Shown here one piece after another: positions 49,201-60,500 of a stretch of DNA of 64,000 nucleotides. The notes beneath the pieces are model-generated. The model searched no databases. It saw nothing but the letters and a program-made list of their open reading frames with translations, and was not told the origin of the DNA. The DNA lies in NCBI RefSeq assembly GCF_016859285.1, contig NC_053418.1, positions 23,749,329 to 23,813,328 on the forward strand, in the 5' to 3' direction. A program made the translations under genes and the position numbers. This stretch comes from Xiphias gladius. Taxonomy: Eukaryota > Chordata > Actinopteri > Istiophoriformes > Xiphiidae. Numbering within the stretch: the stretch's first letter is position 1; every line of letters begins with the position of its first letter.

Positions 49201-49621
49201 CTGCCTCTCTACTGGATGAGTTGCTGAAGCCATCAGCTTCTGTCAACAAGGAGCCCCTCAACAACCTGCACAGCTGTCTACGGCAGCTCAAGTAAGCCTA
49301 TTGTTGTGACTGAATGACTGGGTTAAACTATATCAACATATCTACTCGAAGCTTTCTGTTGTATAGTGTTGAGCAGTTATCAAAATGCCAGAATACATGT
49401 AATGTTTTTTTTTGTTGTTGTTGTTTCTTAGGGAGGAGATGGACAGCCTCCAAAGGCAGATGGAGGAACACACAGTAACAGTACATGAGTCAGTGAACTC
49501 ATGGACAAACACAGAGGAGGGACTGGCTCAACTGGGACTTCAAAACATCTCCAAATCATCAACACCACTAAACAACATGGTGGCAAAAAATAACAATGAA
49601 GCAGAACAGCAGCAATCATAA
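34232..49621 (+). CDS. golga3: golga3, golgin subfamily A member 3 (golgin-160), complete
   Basis: Golgin-160 is a coiled-coil protein on the cytoplasmic face of the Golgi. The coding exons are 34232-34403, 36873-37154, 38143-38255, 38829-39559, 39764-39872, 41162-41468, 41565-41767, 41892-42029, 42228-42389, 42495-42863, 43349-43426, 44856-45119, 45250-45344, 45701-45917, 46216-46359, 46551-46748, 46859-46975, 47292-47431, 47576-47708, 48012-48134, 48442-48606, 49125-49291 and 49432-49621. Phases agree throughout, giving about 1538 residues (human 1498). The first 430 or so residues are a low-complexity head containing the conserved LEARRRLEEQLKQYR. The rest is almost continuous coiled coil, ending with the conserved IPDCPVPASLLDELL and MDSLQRQMEEHTVTVHES. 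The head has an 11-Gly run (39078-39110). The intron after 48134 uses a GC donor. The start is the first ATG after the acceptor apart from the uORF. Confidence 0.97.
34684..35690 (-). mobile_element. truncated, inactive Tc1-like DNA transposon
   Basis: It lies in the golga3 intron after 34403. The left edge CAGTGGCATGAAAAAGT at 34684 is a Tc1-type terminal sequence, but I see no matching inverted copy at the other end. On the minus strand, 35251-35451 encodes a transposase-type helix-turn-helix start (MAKIIDAHKAGEGYKKIAK) with a basic segment after it, ending in a premature stop. Further transposase-like fragments continue down to about 34980 with stops and shifts. The complete DDE catalytic region is absent, so the copy cannot move by itself. 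Confidence 0.82.
35691..36872 (+). other. golga3: remainder of the second golga3 intron
   Basis: This is AT-rich sequence between the Tc1 remnant and the acceptor CTTCTCTTTCAG. An A-run lies near 36591-36600. Nothing else is recognised. Confidence 0.4.
37155..38142 (+). other. golga3: golga3 intron
   Basis: The donor is GTAAGC and the acceptor is CTTTCCCTTTAG. It is AT-rich and I see no repeat or RNA gene in it. Confidence 0.45.
38829..39559 (+). CDS. golga3: golga3 large head-domain exon
   Basis: This 731-base exon encodes most of the non-coiled head. It includes STLDPELMLHPEALPRAN, a basic segment rich in Ser and Pro (KERKSRSPRPSK), an in-frame GGA/GGT run giving 11 glycines, and Ser/acidic stretches around DGNDSDSSSYSSVS. 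In mammals the golgin-160 head carries Golgi-targeting, nuclear-localisation and caspase-cleavage sites. I did not map these individually. The donor is GTATTT at 39560. Confidence 0.93.
39873..41161 (+). other. golga3: golga3 intron containing repeat copy 3
   Basis: Apart from the repeat at 40190-40890 the intron is AT-rich. The acceptor is CTGTCCTCCAG at 41161. Confidence 0.5.
40190..40890 (-). repeat. percomorph dispersed repeat, copy 3 (reverse orientation)
   Basis: This matches the copies at 12272-12885 and 19400-20160 when read on the opposite strand. Shared marks are TGCTAATTAGCAAATGTT and GCATGCTATCATGCTAA, and the long tail with CCATGAAATT, CAGGTCAAAGTTTT and ATATCTCAGCATCTACTTGA. 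It lies in the golga3 intron 39873-41161. I know this sequence type as abundant in percomorph fishes but cannot give it a family name. Confidence 0.7.
43427..44855 (+). other. golga3: golga3 intron
   Basis: This is one of the larger golga3 introns. It includes the probable repeat at 43480-43830. No exon or RNA gene is recognised. Confidence 0.45.
43480..43830. repeat. probable dispersed repeat in a golga3 intron
   Basis: The stretch has a CpG content unlike the AT-rich intron around it. It repeats CTCCGGACAG and GTCCGG-type motifs near both ends (CTCCGGACAGCGTCC and TTCTCCGGACAGTGACTGG) and ends AGTGCATGTGTGAAAGCGCT. This looks like a non-autonomous transposon. The borders and family are uncertain. 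Confidence 0.4.
45345..49124 (+). other. golga3: smaller golga3 introns (grouped)
   Basis: The introns 45345-45700, 45918-46215, 46976-47291, 47709-48011, 48135-48441 and 48607-49124 are each roughly 300-520 bases. They are AT-rich and hold no feature that I can support, apart from the GC donor at 48135 and the ACATTT run at 48241-48285. Confidence 0.45.
48135..48441 (+). other. golga3: GC-AG intron of golga3
   Basis: The exon ends CTGCAG and the intron begins GCAAGT, the classical strong context for a GC donor. Human golgin-160 has the same Gln-Asn junction (LLQ then NVKSELE), and here the join gives ALQ then NIKVELES. The nearby GT four bases later would shift the frame. Confidence 0.8.
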
Positions 49622-51500
49622 CAGAAGAACTTTTCTCAGGCCAATAGAGGGAGAGTGGAGTTTTATCCACAAAGGCACTTTTTAGCCCCATAATCCCTTT
49701 CTCTTTTCTTAACAATTGCTGCCAACATTTGGCATTTTCCCATCAGCACAGAAGTGCTTTTGCAGAGTAATACTTTATATACCACAGCTTTATTCTTTCC
49801 TCTTTATTTGACGGTTGTTTATATTTTTGTTATGCTATTGTTACATTTATTTATTTTAGAGTTAAGGAATTACAACTTTTCATTTGACAGTGTATCTAAG
49901 AGGATCCCTCATCTTCAGTTCTGTTACCATACATACAAATATGATCTACTTGTTAAACTGATCTATTGGGCCACTTTTCCCCTGTTCAATCAGCAGTTTT
50001 ACTCACTAAAAGGTATTTAGTCATTGTCCTCATAATATTAAATCAGTGGCTTTGATGCTGCTTAATGATGGCTGACATTATTTTAAAGTGTTTTCGGTGA
50101 CAGAAACAGCTCTGAGTCTGCCAACAGACCGGCAATGAACTGTTCTATATCTTTGTGCCTGCGTACGATTGAATTTGCTCATCTATGATTTAACTGACGT
50201 GCTTACACTTCCTCAAGGTTTTTAAGCATCTTGTGATGAACATCATCACTCCTTTTCATGAAGTTAAGTCATATACAATTGCGGTAGAAATTCTTTCGTA
50301 TGGCCTCTTGTTAAAATGCAGTGTTTCTTATGTTTCTTGTTACCATATCACCTTGGGTTCTTAAACTCTAAAAATATAATCTCAGTTATGTGTGAAGGTG
50401 TTTTGTCTAGCATGGACTGCAGTAATTCGCACGCAAAAAAGCCTTAAGCAATCTTTAATATGCTGTAAAGGACTAAGTTGGTTTGGCTGAAGGTATTTCT
50501 GCAGAGGGTGTGTGCAAGATGTAAAATGTTAAATTGTTTATGTGTGCAAATCCTTACTGAAGAATTGTTTATTGTAAAATAAGTGGGTCACATCAACTGA
50601 CATTGCATACTAAATGATCAAAACTAAACTGACTGAGAGAGAAAGTTGTATGATGAAGCAGAAATGTTACTTCTAACAGCAGGTGCAATCAGATGAGTTC
50701 ATTTTCTGTTGTCACATTTGGTACATACTGTATTTACAAAAATATTACTACCCCTGAATCAGATGTTATACTTGTTTTATGGCTGTTTCATGGTTACGGG
50801 GATAAATTGTTTCCAGAGGTTAATATATAAATACACTTCTTTTTTGTATTATTGTAAATTCATCATAATTGTTTAATAGTGTAAAGAAGATGAAATACAA
50901 GAAGCAAATGCAAACCATAAATCAAAGCCAATAGTAATTTTGGTACAGCTGCACTAAAATTGCGTTGTGCAGATGGGTCATTTGATGGTATAGCTTTCTG
51001 CATGCAACTGTGCTGCAGCTGCTGTGTTGGTGCTCATTTCCACCCTAAAAAACTGTTTTTGAAACACTATTGTATGCTTATGAATTTCCAAAGGGACAAA
51101 AAATATTTTGAAGAGAATGCTAATAACAACAAAAACATTGATTTACTGTGTTCTGCAAAAAAAAAAAAAAAAAAAAAAAATCTTTTGGACCGTATCTTAA
51201 AAACTACCTTTCACTGTAATGTCAGGCAGTATGTAATAACATTTGCTGGGGCACCTGTGCTGTATGCATAAACCTTGCTGCATCTGCTATTTTTTGTTTT
51301 GTTTTTTTGTTTTGTTTTGTTTTTTCAAAGATTGCAATCGATTCATTCCTGTTTTAACATTTATGTTGGGAGATGTAATTGTATTTATCATAAAATTGCA
51401 CTATTCATCTGTCATCACAGCTTGTGCTCGTTCAGTGTATGTTGTCTTTAGTTACTTCCAGGTTCCGTCTTATTTCCCCACGTTTAAGCTGTTATTTTGT
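49622..51500 (+). other. golga3: golga3 3'UTR and spacer to ankle2
   Basis: AT-rich sequence after TAA at 49619-49621. The only hexamer I found is a variant ATTAAA at 50037-50042. No canonical AATAAA was seen in the next 1.5 kb. An A tract of about 23 bases lies at 51158-51180. No gene is visible. Confidence 0.4.
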
Positions 51501-53926
51501 TCAGGCACTATGTTAGACGGAACTGGGTCCTCGCTCTCTGCATTTTGAAACCGTCGCGGTGAGAAGACACCTAGCAACAGTAGCCGGGGAGAGAGGAGGA
51601 GGTGGGCATGGTTCTATTAAAACAAGAATGTTTTCAAGTAGCATTGCATTACAATTAACGATGACACATATTTACAGTTATGTGTACGGTAAGGATACAA
51701 GAACTGTGTTCTTAACGTACATATTAACGCATGCTATTGCTAACCGGTTGCTTGAATGATTAGCTTCTTGTCTTGCTAAGCGGCTAATGACTATTAGCAT
51801 GATTGTCAAACTCAGCTTCCTAGAATGGATCGTGTAGCTAACGTAACTCAAATGTTATTTGTCTCCCCCTGTAACGGACAATGATCTGTGCAGGTGACTG
51901 CTCTTTGACTAATTTCTTGTATAAATATCTTAAGAATTGTCATATCTTGCTTTTGGCTTGCCTGATACATGCCTGACCAAGTTAGATTGCATACATGGGA
52001 TTGTGCCAACAGGAATATTCTTGAGCATTGTGTTTATACCAACATGACATTACATTTCCACCAATCCGTCGATTTTATTTATGTTAAATAGTTAAACGTT
52101 CTGCTAGCCAGAAAAACCTAGACACGAGGGTGGTAGGGTTACCGTTTTCTTGGTTTAGTCACGTCTGCTATGGGAGAGCATGATGATACATTCAGACCTT
52201 GAGGAAAGCACGTAAATAATACAGACGTACACAAAATATAGTTTTAAGCAGCTTTGTGTGTTTTTTTTCTTTTTAAACATGGACCAATGACCAGCAAGTG
52301 ATCTTGGCGATGTTCTATAAGAATGTTGTAAATACATAAATAAATGCCCATGACACTAAAAATGGTGTAGTGTAGAGGGAGTACATTGGGGACATTCTTC
52401 AGTATAGTACCGGATGCTGGCTTAAGGTATCTTGCAAATGATGTAGTTTATCGCTGTTTCACATTTTAGAGAGAAATGTGATCATTCATTTTACGTTCGG
52501 CGCCTGTCACCTTCATATCGTCCAGGTTTGAGTTTTCCCACAGGTCTGGAATGCAGCGTGCGCCCTCCTTTGTAACTGAGCATGCGCAGAACATGTTGTA
52601 AACAATGAGACTATTCCAGACCGTCTCCAGCTTTGTGTCTATCCAACAGTTTATCTGTGCAAAACTAATAGCGGTCTCCCATAGCTCCGCGTATGCTAAA
52701 TAAAAATGGTCCTCGGTAAGTATAGGGACACATTTGTTACTAGATGTCATCACGTACACTTTGATTTTTATCGGCATCATCACCACGAAGACGTATCAAA
52801 TTTGTTACGTTACAGCCCGAAAACCCACCTCGAATGACATATTTGGGCGTGACAGCGTGCGAATGAACCGACTAATCTTGCTATAAATTATCCAGTTTTC
52901 TATATATTTTTTGTAATCGTTAATATTCCAGTCCAATCTGCCTACTTTACTCAGTCTAGATTTTCATCTGAGCAGTTTCCCTCATGCTAGCTTTGCTAGG
53001 CACATTCTCCGCCTGCTAAAGTTGACTTATTGGTTAGCAGGATAGCTAGCAGATGCTAGTCCCATATTAGTGTGGTTGATCCCGACAAAATACGATATGT
53101 TGGATTAATAATATGGTTATATAGAACTTCAGTAGCACCTGCTTTATTGCATTACATGGACTTATATTTGTAAAAGACCGTGTAGATGTTGAGCAAACAT
53201 CGGCTGTGTAAGATTTCTGTAGTCTACATGCAAATATTTGGAAATGAAGGGCAGTTGTTGGTCAAATAAGTCTCTATTATATTTTTCAACGTGAGACTGC
53301 TTTAGGGTATAATATTAATGTGCACACAGAGCAGTTGCAGGCAGTTTGATTACTTATTATGAGGAATATAGAGGAAGGTAAAAAAAAAAACGTACTAAAC
53401 TCACTCTGCATTTAATTTAGAGTTTTAGCAACTCCTTGGTTAATGGCTACATGGCCATGGCCAAATAATACCAAACAGGCTGTTTAAAGCCAGACAAAAA
53501 AATAAATGTGTTCCTTGACTGTATGGTTGTTATTTGGAATTAATGGTAGTAGAGCTGTACGGAAGGGAAAAAAACAGCAAAGCCAGAGGATCTTCTGATT
53601 TCATATGTTAACATAATATCAATTTAGCTGTGTAAAATCACATACCATCTTGTCTAAATATTACTTACTTCCCTGAAACTGTCATTTTTAATTGGCATTC
53701 ACAAGTACCTCTGAAAAATCTGAATGAATCTGAAACCTGTAACTGTGGTGTAGTGTTAATTGAGACAACAAAATTATATGTTATGATTCTTGATATTTAG
53801 TTTAAAAAAATCTGAAACTTTAAAAGAGACTAATGCTGAGTATCATATTTCCTTGGACGGTAGTTGTTCAGTTTGTTAACAACGGCTGGTCATGATTGCT
53901 GAAGTGTATTGTGCGGTATGTCGCAG
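51501..53926 (+). other. ankle2: ankle2 upstream region and first intron
   Basis: A GC-richer patch lies at 51540-51610 and another at 52480-52715. Otherwise it is AT-rich with no coding exon in a phase that would extend ANKLE2. No transmembrane-coding exon was found here. Confidence 0.4.
52560..52715 (+). promoter_or_regulatory. ankle2: candidate ankle2 promoter and non-coding first exon
   Basis: A GCATGCGCA core at 52580-52588 resembles an NRF1 site, common in housekeeping promoters. About 130 bases on, the sequence ATGGTCCTCG|GTAAGT offers a perfect donor. Splicing to the acceptor TCGCAG|GGAGC at 53926 would produce a 5'UTR that carries a very short uORF. A second GC-rich spot at 51540-51600, with a donor-like GCG|GTGAGA, is an alternative start region. 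Confidence 0.4.
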
Positions 53927-53937
53927 GGAGCTGAAGC

Positions 53938-56900
53938 ATGGAGGCGGTACTGAGCAGGCTGAGGGGGTTAAGTGCCGATGAACTACGCGAGGAGTTTGCC
54001 CGAGCGAACCTCAAGTGCGGCCCCATCACAGCTACCACCCGAGCCACCTTTGAGAGGAAGTTAGCCCGAGTCCTGGCTGGGCCAGAGAGCAGTGCCACTG
54101 AATCGGACTGCAGCTCTTCAGGAGGTGTTTTGGGCAGTGCAGCCTCTGTTGCCAATCATGCCAACCCTGTGCCGCGTGCCACCTCAGCAGCTGCACCCAC
54201 CACTGCTACAGCAGGCAGCAGCCCCTCAGAGGCTTCCAGCGAAGAGTTGGACTTTGGCTACGGTGTGGGTCTCAACCCTCCAGAGGAAGAGGAGATCTCA
54301 GTAAAGGAAACCTCGAACAGCTCTGCTGAAGGCAGTAACTCCCAGTCCAAAACAGAAACCCCTTCAAAGCCCGCACAAGTGTCCCCAACCTTTTACTATG
54401 GAGTATGTCCACTGTGGGAGGATGTTTTGGCTAGAAATGGTAAGAGAGACTCAGCTTGTTCTTTTGTGTGGTGTCATACAGATATGATTGTTCCATATTG
54501 ACAGTTAGCAAAAGTTACAGCAGTGCTCAGGATTACTGGCTGGGTTCTCTTAAATTTTTGGGAACTGCAGGAAAAAGTTTCTGTAATTAAGGGGGAAAAA
54601 ATACTTTCCAAACATGACTACATCTCTTATGTACTTGTGAGTCCAACATCATTTCACACAGTTTCATTTTGAGTTTGATAAAGGGATGGAAGATTTAGTA
54701 ATATTTCCTACCACAGTATCTCCATAGTACATAGAAAATCTAGATAGAAATGATGGCTGCAAAAAAATATTATTGTCATTATCGATTAGTATGCAGACTC
54801 TTTTCCTTGATTAATCATTCTTTTCTACAAAATGCCCATCATAACTTCCCAAAGCCCACTGTGACTTATTCAAATTGCTTTTTTTATCCAACCAACGGCT
54901 CAAAACCCATATTCAGTTTACTATATATGACAAAGAAAAGCAGCAAATCCAAATGTTTTGCATTTTTTCTTGAAAAATTAATAGATTAACAAAATTGTTA
55001 TTGATTAATTTTCCTGTCAATTGACTAATTGATTAATCAGCCAATTGTGTCAACTCTACTAAAAATCTCAAATAAATGAAAAAACACTATAGATGTTACT
55101 ACTTACAAATTTATCAATAATCAATAACATAGTAAGTTTGGTAGGAAAGATATTTTTTACATGCATAAATAAATGCACTGAACTCTGAGCTGTTATGCTG
55201 AATTTAGCGCTGCACAACGATAATATTGTAACGAGTTTAAGGATTTAATGTCTTTAGAAGACAGCAGCTCTAATTATTAACATTGTACTCCAGTCAGCAA
55301 CAAATTATATATATGTTTCTTCAAACAGTAGTTTCAAATGTTCATTTTCACCATTAATTGTTTTTTTTCTACTTTCACATATGTTTACTGATAGTGCTAA
55401 ATGCTGCAATGCTTTCCTATAGTGTAAACAAAAACTGCTGTCCTACTACAACAAAAAATATTTTCAGCACATATGGAAACAAACATGCTGAGAGTATAAA
55501 TATAGTTTAAAATCAAATATGAATAATAAGAAAATTATAAACAGAATTATAAATAGTGTTTTCTAAGGGATTGGTCCTCAAACTTTCTTAATGCCTCTCA
55601 GACTGAAAAATACATGCAACTCCTGTGAGCACTATTTCTTTGACATTTTATTTTTTTGGCCTTATACTGAACTGAGACCAGTGCCCCCCTTAACAGATCA
55701 TTCTGTTGCTCGTTTGTTTATTCATGATATCTTCTGTGTTGCCCAGTTTCAGTATTTGTTTAGGAGTACTTGCTGCTGTAGTAGTCTGACATCCACATTT
55801 GTTAAGTGGATGAAAGCATGTGTTGCTGTTTCTGTGGTGGTAAGCAGCAGGGCAGTTGGACTGCGTGACCCCTCTGGAATATAGTATTGATCTAAATTCA
55901 TCCTGAGTTACTACAAAAATCAATTCTGTTAATGTTAATATGTCAGGGCAAGCTGCACTTTGTAGGTCCTCATCAAAATATGACTTTACAGGCTGACTGA
56001 ACAGAAAGGAAACAAAATGAAAATAGAGGAGATTCGCTAATACTGAGGTTTTTTTTTTTGTTTGTTTGTTTTTTCTTAGAGAGAGCACATGTATACATAG
56101 ATAAGAAAGACGCCCTTCAAGCTGTAAAGATGATGAAGGGAGCCCGCTTCAAAGCCTTTCTCAACCGTGATGATGCTGAGAAGTTTGCCAAGGGGATGTG
56201 CGACTATTTCCCCTCTCCCAACAAATCTACACCCTGTGTATCTCCCGTGAAACCAGGCCTGGTCATTAGTAAAGGTAAGTAGATAAGATGTGTGAGACTT
56301 TTCTATAGAAAGGGCCATAAGCAGTATCGTTTGTTATATATTTTATTAGAAATTCAGCCTAGGTTTCACCAAGGTTTGACAGAGATCTTTTGGGCCATGC
56401 AGTAATTTTTTTCTTCTTTCTTTGAGTCTTTTTGCTGCCTTTGATGTAAGTGTGATCTTTAAGCTAATCATTGTGATTTCCAAAATGTCTGTATAGTTGT
56501 CAGATGCATCATTCGTCCAAGTTTTGTCAAAGTCAGAGCTGCTGTAGCTGAGATATCATGTGACACAAAAAGATGCAGAGAAATCTATAACCCCTGCAAC
56601 AGTTTGACCATGGAGCACACCAGCCTTGAATAATATTTGGAGTTTTCAACAGCAGTGCCCATCCTTCACTCTCTTCTCCCTCTCCATGCTAGACAACATG
56701 GAGGTCGATACGATCAACCGGGAGCGGGCCAACAGTTTCAAGAGCCCACGCACCCAGGACCTGACCGCCAAACTGCGGAAAGCTGTGGAGAAGGGCGACG
56801 AGGTGACCTTCAGCGAGCTGATCTGGAGCAACCCGCGCTATCTCATTGGCTCAGGGGATAATCCCACTATTGTACAGGTGAGGACATTAAGTTAATTTCT

Positions 56901-57468
56901 CTGTGTACTACCAGTTTTCCTGAAGAATAAATAAAACCTGTAGTTAAATTAAGATGCAGCATTGTTTGAGTTTGCTGTAGTAGAACTGTTGTAGATTCTT
57001 GCGCTCTGTGAAACTTTTGCTATTAATAGAGATGCGTATCTTGACTTGACTGTTGTCATTTGTTGATACATAAACGTCTTTTCCACAACAGCGCCAACCT
57101 TTCAGCTAATGCCTTTATCAAGCATACATTTCCGAGATGAAGACAGAAATATCACCTGGTGCATTTTAAAAATATCTTAATTTTTTGAAATAATAGTAGT
57201 GTCACTTATTGCTAAGACTCCTCAGTGTAAACTCTAGATTTTTGGAGATAAATAAAAAAATTAAAAAAAAAAAAACATTTAATGTGCATAGGAGTGAAGA
57301 CGAATGATGCAGATAATGTAACTGTTTGGTTGACTGTAATGCTGGCTGATTATTCAAGACTTAACAGAATGTCTGTTTTCTTGGTGTCATCAGCCGCAAC
57401 ATTAAAACCAGTTAGCGGTTTCCTTTTTATATGTGTGTACGTGTATATGTATGTGTGTATATGTATGT

Positions 57469-57521
<53 letters not shown>

Positions 57522-60500
57522 TGTGTATATGTGTGGGTGTGTGTGTATGTATATATGTATGTATATGTGTGTGTATGTGTGTGTGTGTATATATATGAAT
57601 GTATATTTGTGTTTATATGTGTATGTATATGTGTGTGTACGTCTGGGTATGTGTGTGTGTGTGTGTGTGCGTGTGTGTGCGCGCGTGTATGTATGTGTAT
57701 GTATATGTGTGTGTGTGGGTATGTGTGTGTGTGTGTGTGTGTGCGCGTGTGTGTATATGTATATGTGTGTACGGCTGTGTGTGTATGGATGGAACTGTAA
57801 AAAATTTTGCAGAAACTGGATCAGTTGTATCCAAATCATGATCAGAAAGACCAAAAAATACGTCGCATCAGAAATCAATAAATCAACCTTAGTTTCCTGA
57901 GAGTTAGAAAATAAGCTGCATCACAGATACAAAATTTGCTGAGTAAAGAAAGCAGAGAGTAGTGGTCTCAGAGGATGAGTAACAGTTTCTAAACCACTTA
58001 TCAGGAGGGGAAAGTCCAAACGCTTGGGATGGGCTAAGAAATACCAGTATTTCACAGTGAATGACTGAAAAAAAATTTACCGGTAAATCCAAGTTTGAGA
58101 TTTATAGCAGTAACAGAAGGGTGTATGTGAGGAGACGAACAGGAGAAAGAATGGATCCGCAGTGTAGCAAACCGACGGTGAACATGCTGGTGGGAATATT
58201 CTAGTCTGGGGGTGTTTTGCCTACTCTGGAGTTGGACACCTGCCCCAAATTGACATTAAAACCGGAAAATGGATTGAATGTAGTGACTGGCTGGTGTAAA
58301 TACCAACCATTGTTTTTTAAGCCCTTGTCATTATAAAATAAAATAATGGTGGGTGGTAAATCCCCAAGTTCAGCAGGTGAAGTTAAGGTCAGATCCTGCT
58401 TTTGGACAAAATTAAGCATCTTTTCCTGTTGACAGGAGATTAAAGAGGATTATGTCTTTATCCATACAGTTGTTGCACTGTTTTGTCTGCTTAGGAGGGC
58501 TGTCGGTACAACGTCATGCACGTGGCGGCCAAGGAGAACCAGGCGGGAATTGCCCAGCTGCTGCTGGACACCTTAGAGAACCCAGAGTTCATGCGCCTCA
58601 TGTACCCAGACGACCAGGAAATCATGCTGCAGAAACGTATCCGCTACATTGTAGATCTTTACCTCAATACTCCAGATAAGGCTGTGAGTACTTTTACCAT
58701 ACCAGCTAAACCAGATTAGATTAGATTCTTTCCAAAAGTAGTTAATGGGCTGTGTTCAAATTGTATTTTGCTCTGTTTATTTGTTTCCAGGGGTTTGAAA
58801 CACCACTGCACTTTGCCTGTAAATTTGGGTGCCCCGATGTGGTCAATGTTCTGTGCTCGCATCCTGACATCGATAAGAACTGCAAGAACAAGGATGGCCA
58901 GAAACCTTGTGATGTAAGGCGGTTTATTTTTAACCCTTATTTAACATAACATGCACGCTGAGTAAGAAAACCTTCAGCGTAGCCTGGGTTGTCATTGCTG
59001 GGGGTTAATGCACAGAACGTATTCATGAATGTGTGCACATACAAGAGCTGTGTGGCGGCTACTCAGCCTTGCACAGTACTGCTGAACACTGAAATCCTGG
59101 CAGTAGATGCTGAGGCAGATACAGTTATGCTCACTCAGGTTTTGAAGATGTCACCTTTTTAGGTTGCTTTTCAAATCTTTGGCAGCAGTCACTCAGTGCG
59201 CATTGTAAGCTAAACTTAAATGAGCAAATTCTTTCATCAGTTGATTCAGCAACAGCTGAATCAACTGATGATTCAGCAACAGCTGTATGTCTGAACACGC
59301 ATCATAAACTGTATTTTTTTTTTCCTTTCCATAGCTTATTTGTAGCAGAAAAAATAAAACCCAAGAAGTGAAGCAGAAGATAAGTGACTATTTGGAGGGT
59401 AAGGACACACTCATTTCTTAGAACACATTTTTGTTCCTATGTTGTTCCTGTTTCCTGAATGACACAGTCAAGTGTCATTTAGTGTACATGCACTCAGAGC
59501 ATCATGGTTGAATAAACACAGCATATATAAACAGCATATATGGTTTTCATTTAGATGTGCCAACTAATGTATTTTTTCATTATTGTTTATTTTTATGTAT
59601 GTATCTATCTTTTAATCTTTTCTGTTTGCTAGCCATGTTGGCTGGTAGTTGGATTTTTGGCTAAAAGCATCAGTAGCAGGTTGAGGTTCTTTGGGCTGTT
59701 GTCATGGGCTTAGTTTGCGTCCCTGAGTGTGGCTGGTTGTGCATACTATTGAAGGAAGTACTGACAAGTTTGCATTGCAGATCACTTCACAGCTGTAGCT
59801 GTGTGACTTTGTGTTCAGTCCCCTGAGCGCCAGTCTAAGTGTGAAAAAAGAAAGAAGTTGGATGAATCGGACAATTGCAGCATAAGACTGGTACTGTGCT
59901 GAATTTAATGTATGAGCATGGCCTTTGGAATGAAGTTCTGCATACTGGTATATCTCAAGTCACTGTCCTGTGCACAGACTGACAGCAGCATATGCAACAG
60001 ACATTTGAGAGCACATCAAATTAGATTTTGTTTTGAAGTAGACTGCCAGCTTGAGGTTTGACTCCCACTGGTGTGGTAATTGTCCTGTAAAGTGCTGTGA
60101 ATAAAAGTCGTGTCCATCAAACAGTGTTACCTAACATTTGAAATGTCTTTTGCCTCACAGACCGCTGCTATATCCCTTTGTTGAGGGCAACCGACAACAC
60201 CTCCCAACCCATCATTGGTGCTCCGTGGTCACCTGACTCCTCAGAAAGTCTGTCGCTGATCCATCGGCACACAAGAAGCCCCATGGATCCACTGATGACT
60301 GTCACAGCCTTTGCTGGTCCACTGAGCCCATCTAAAGCAAGTTCATTACCTAAACACTCATTGCTCTCTGTGTATTTAAGCAAATCTCGTCATAAAGTCG
60401 TGAAGTTTAGAGATCAAAACAGGTTTCATATGCATCGTTTGAAACATGCCGCGGCTAGAAAGTATAACATTCTCCTGTAGGCAGACGACTTTCGTCGGTC

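Noticed and set aside
51158..51180. A tract possibly marking a retrocopy end
   Set aside because: There is no upstream coding remnant or target-site duplication, so it is a simple A-run.
50960..51271. 103-codon frame between golga3 and ankle2
   Set aside because: It runs through the A tract as polylysine and has no domain. It is a chance frame.
57282..57900. Open frames of 155-172 codons on both strands
   Set aside because: They are produced by the TG/TA tract (Cys-Val and His-Thr repeats) and are not protein-like.
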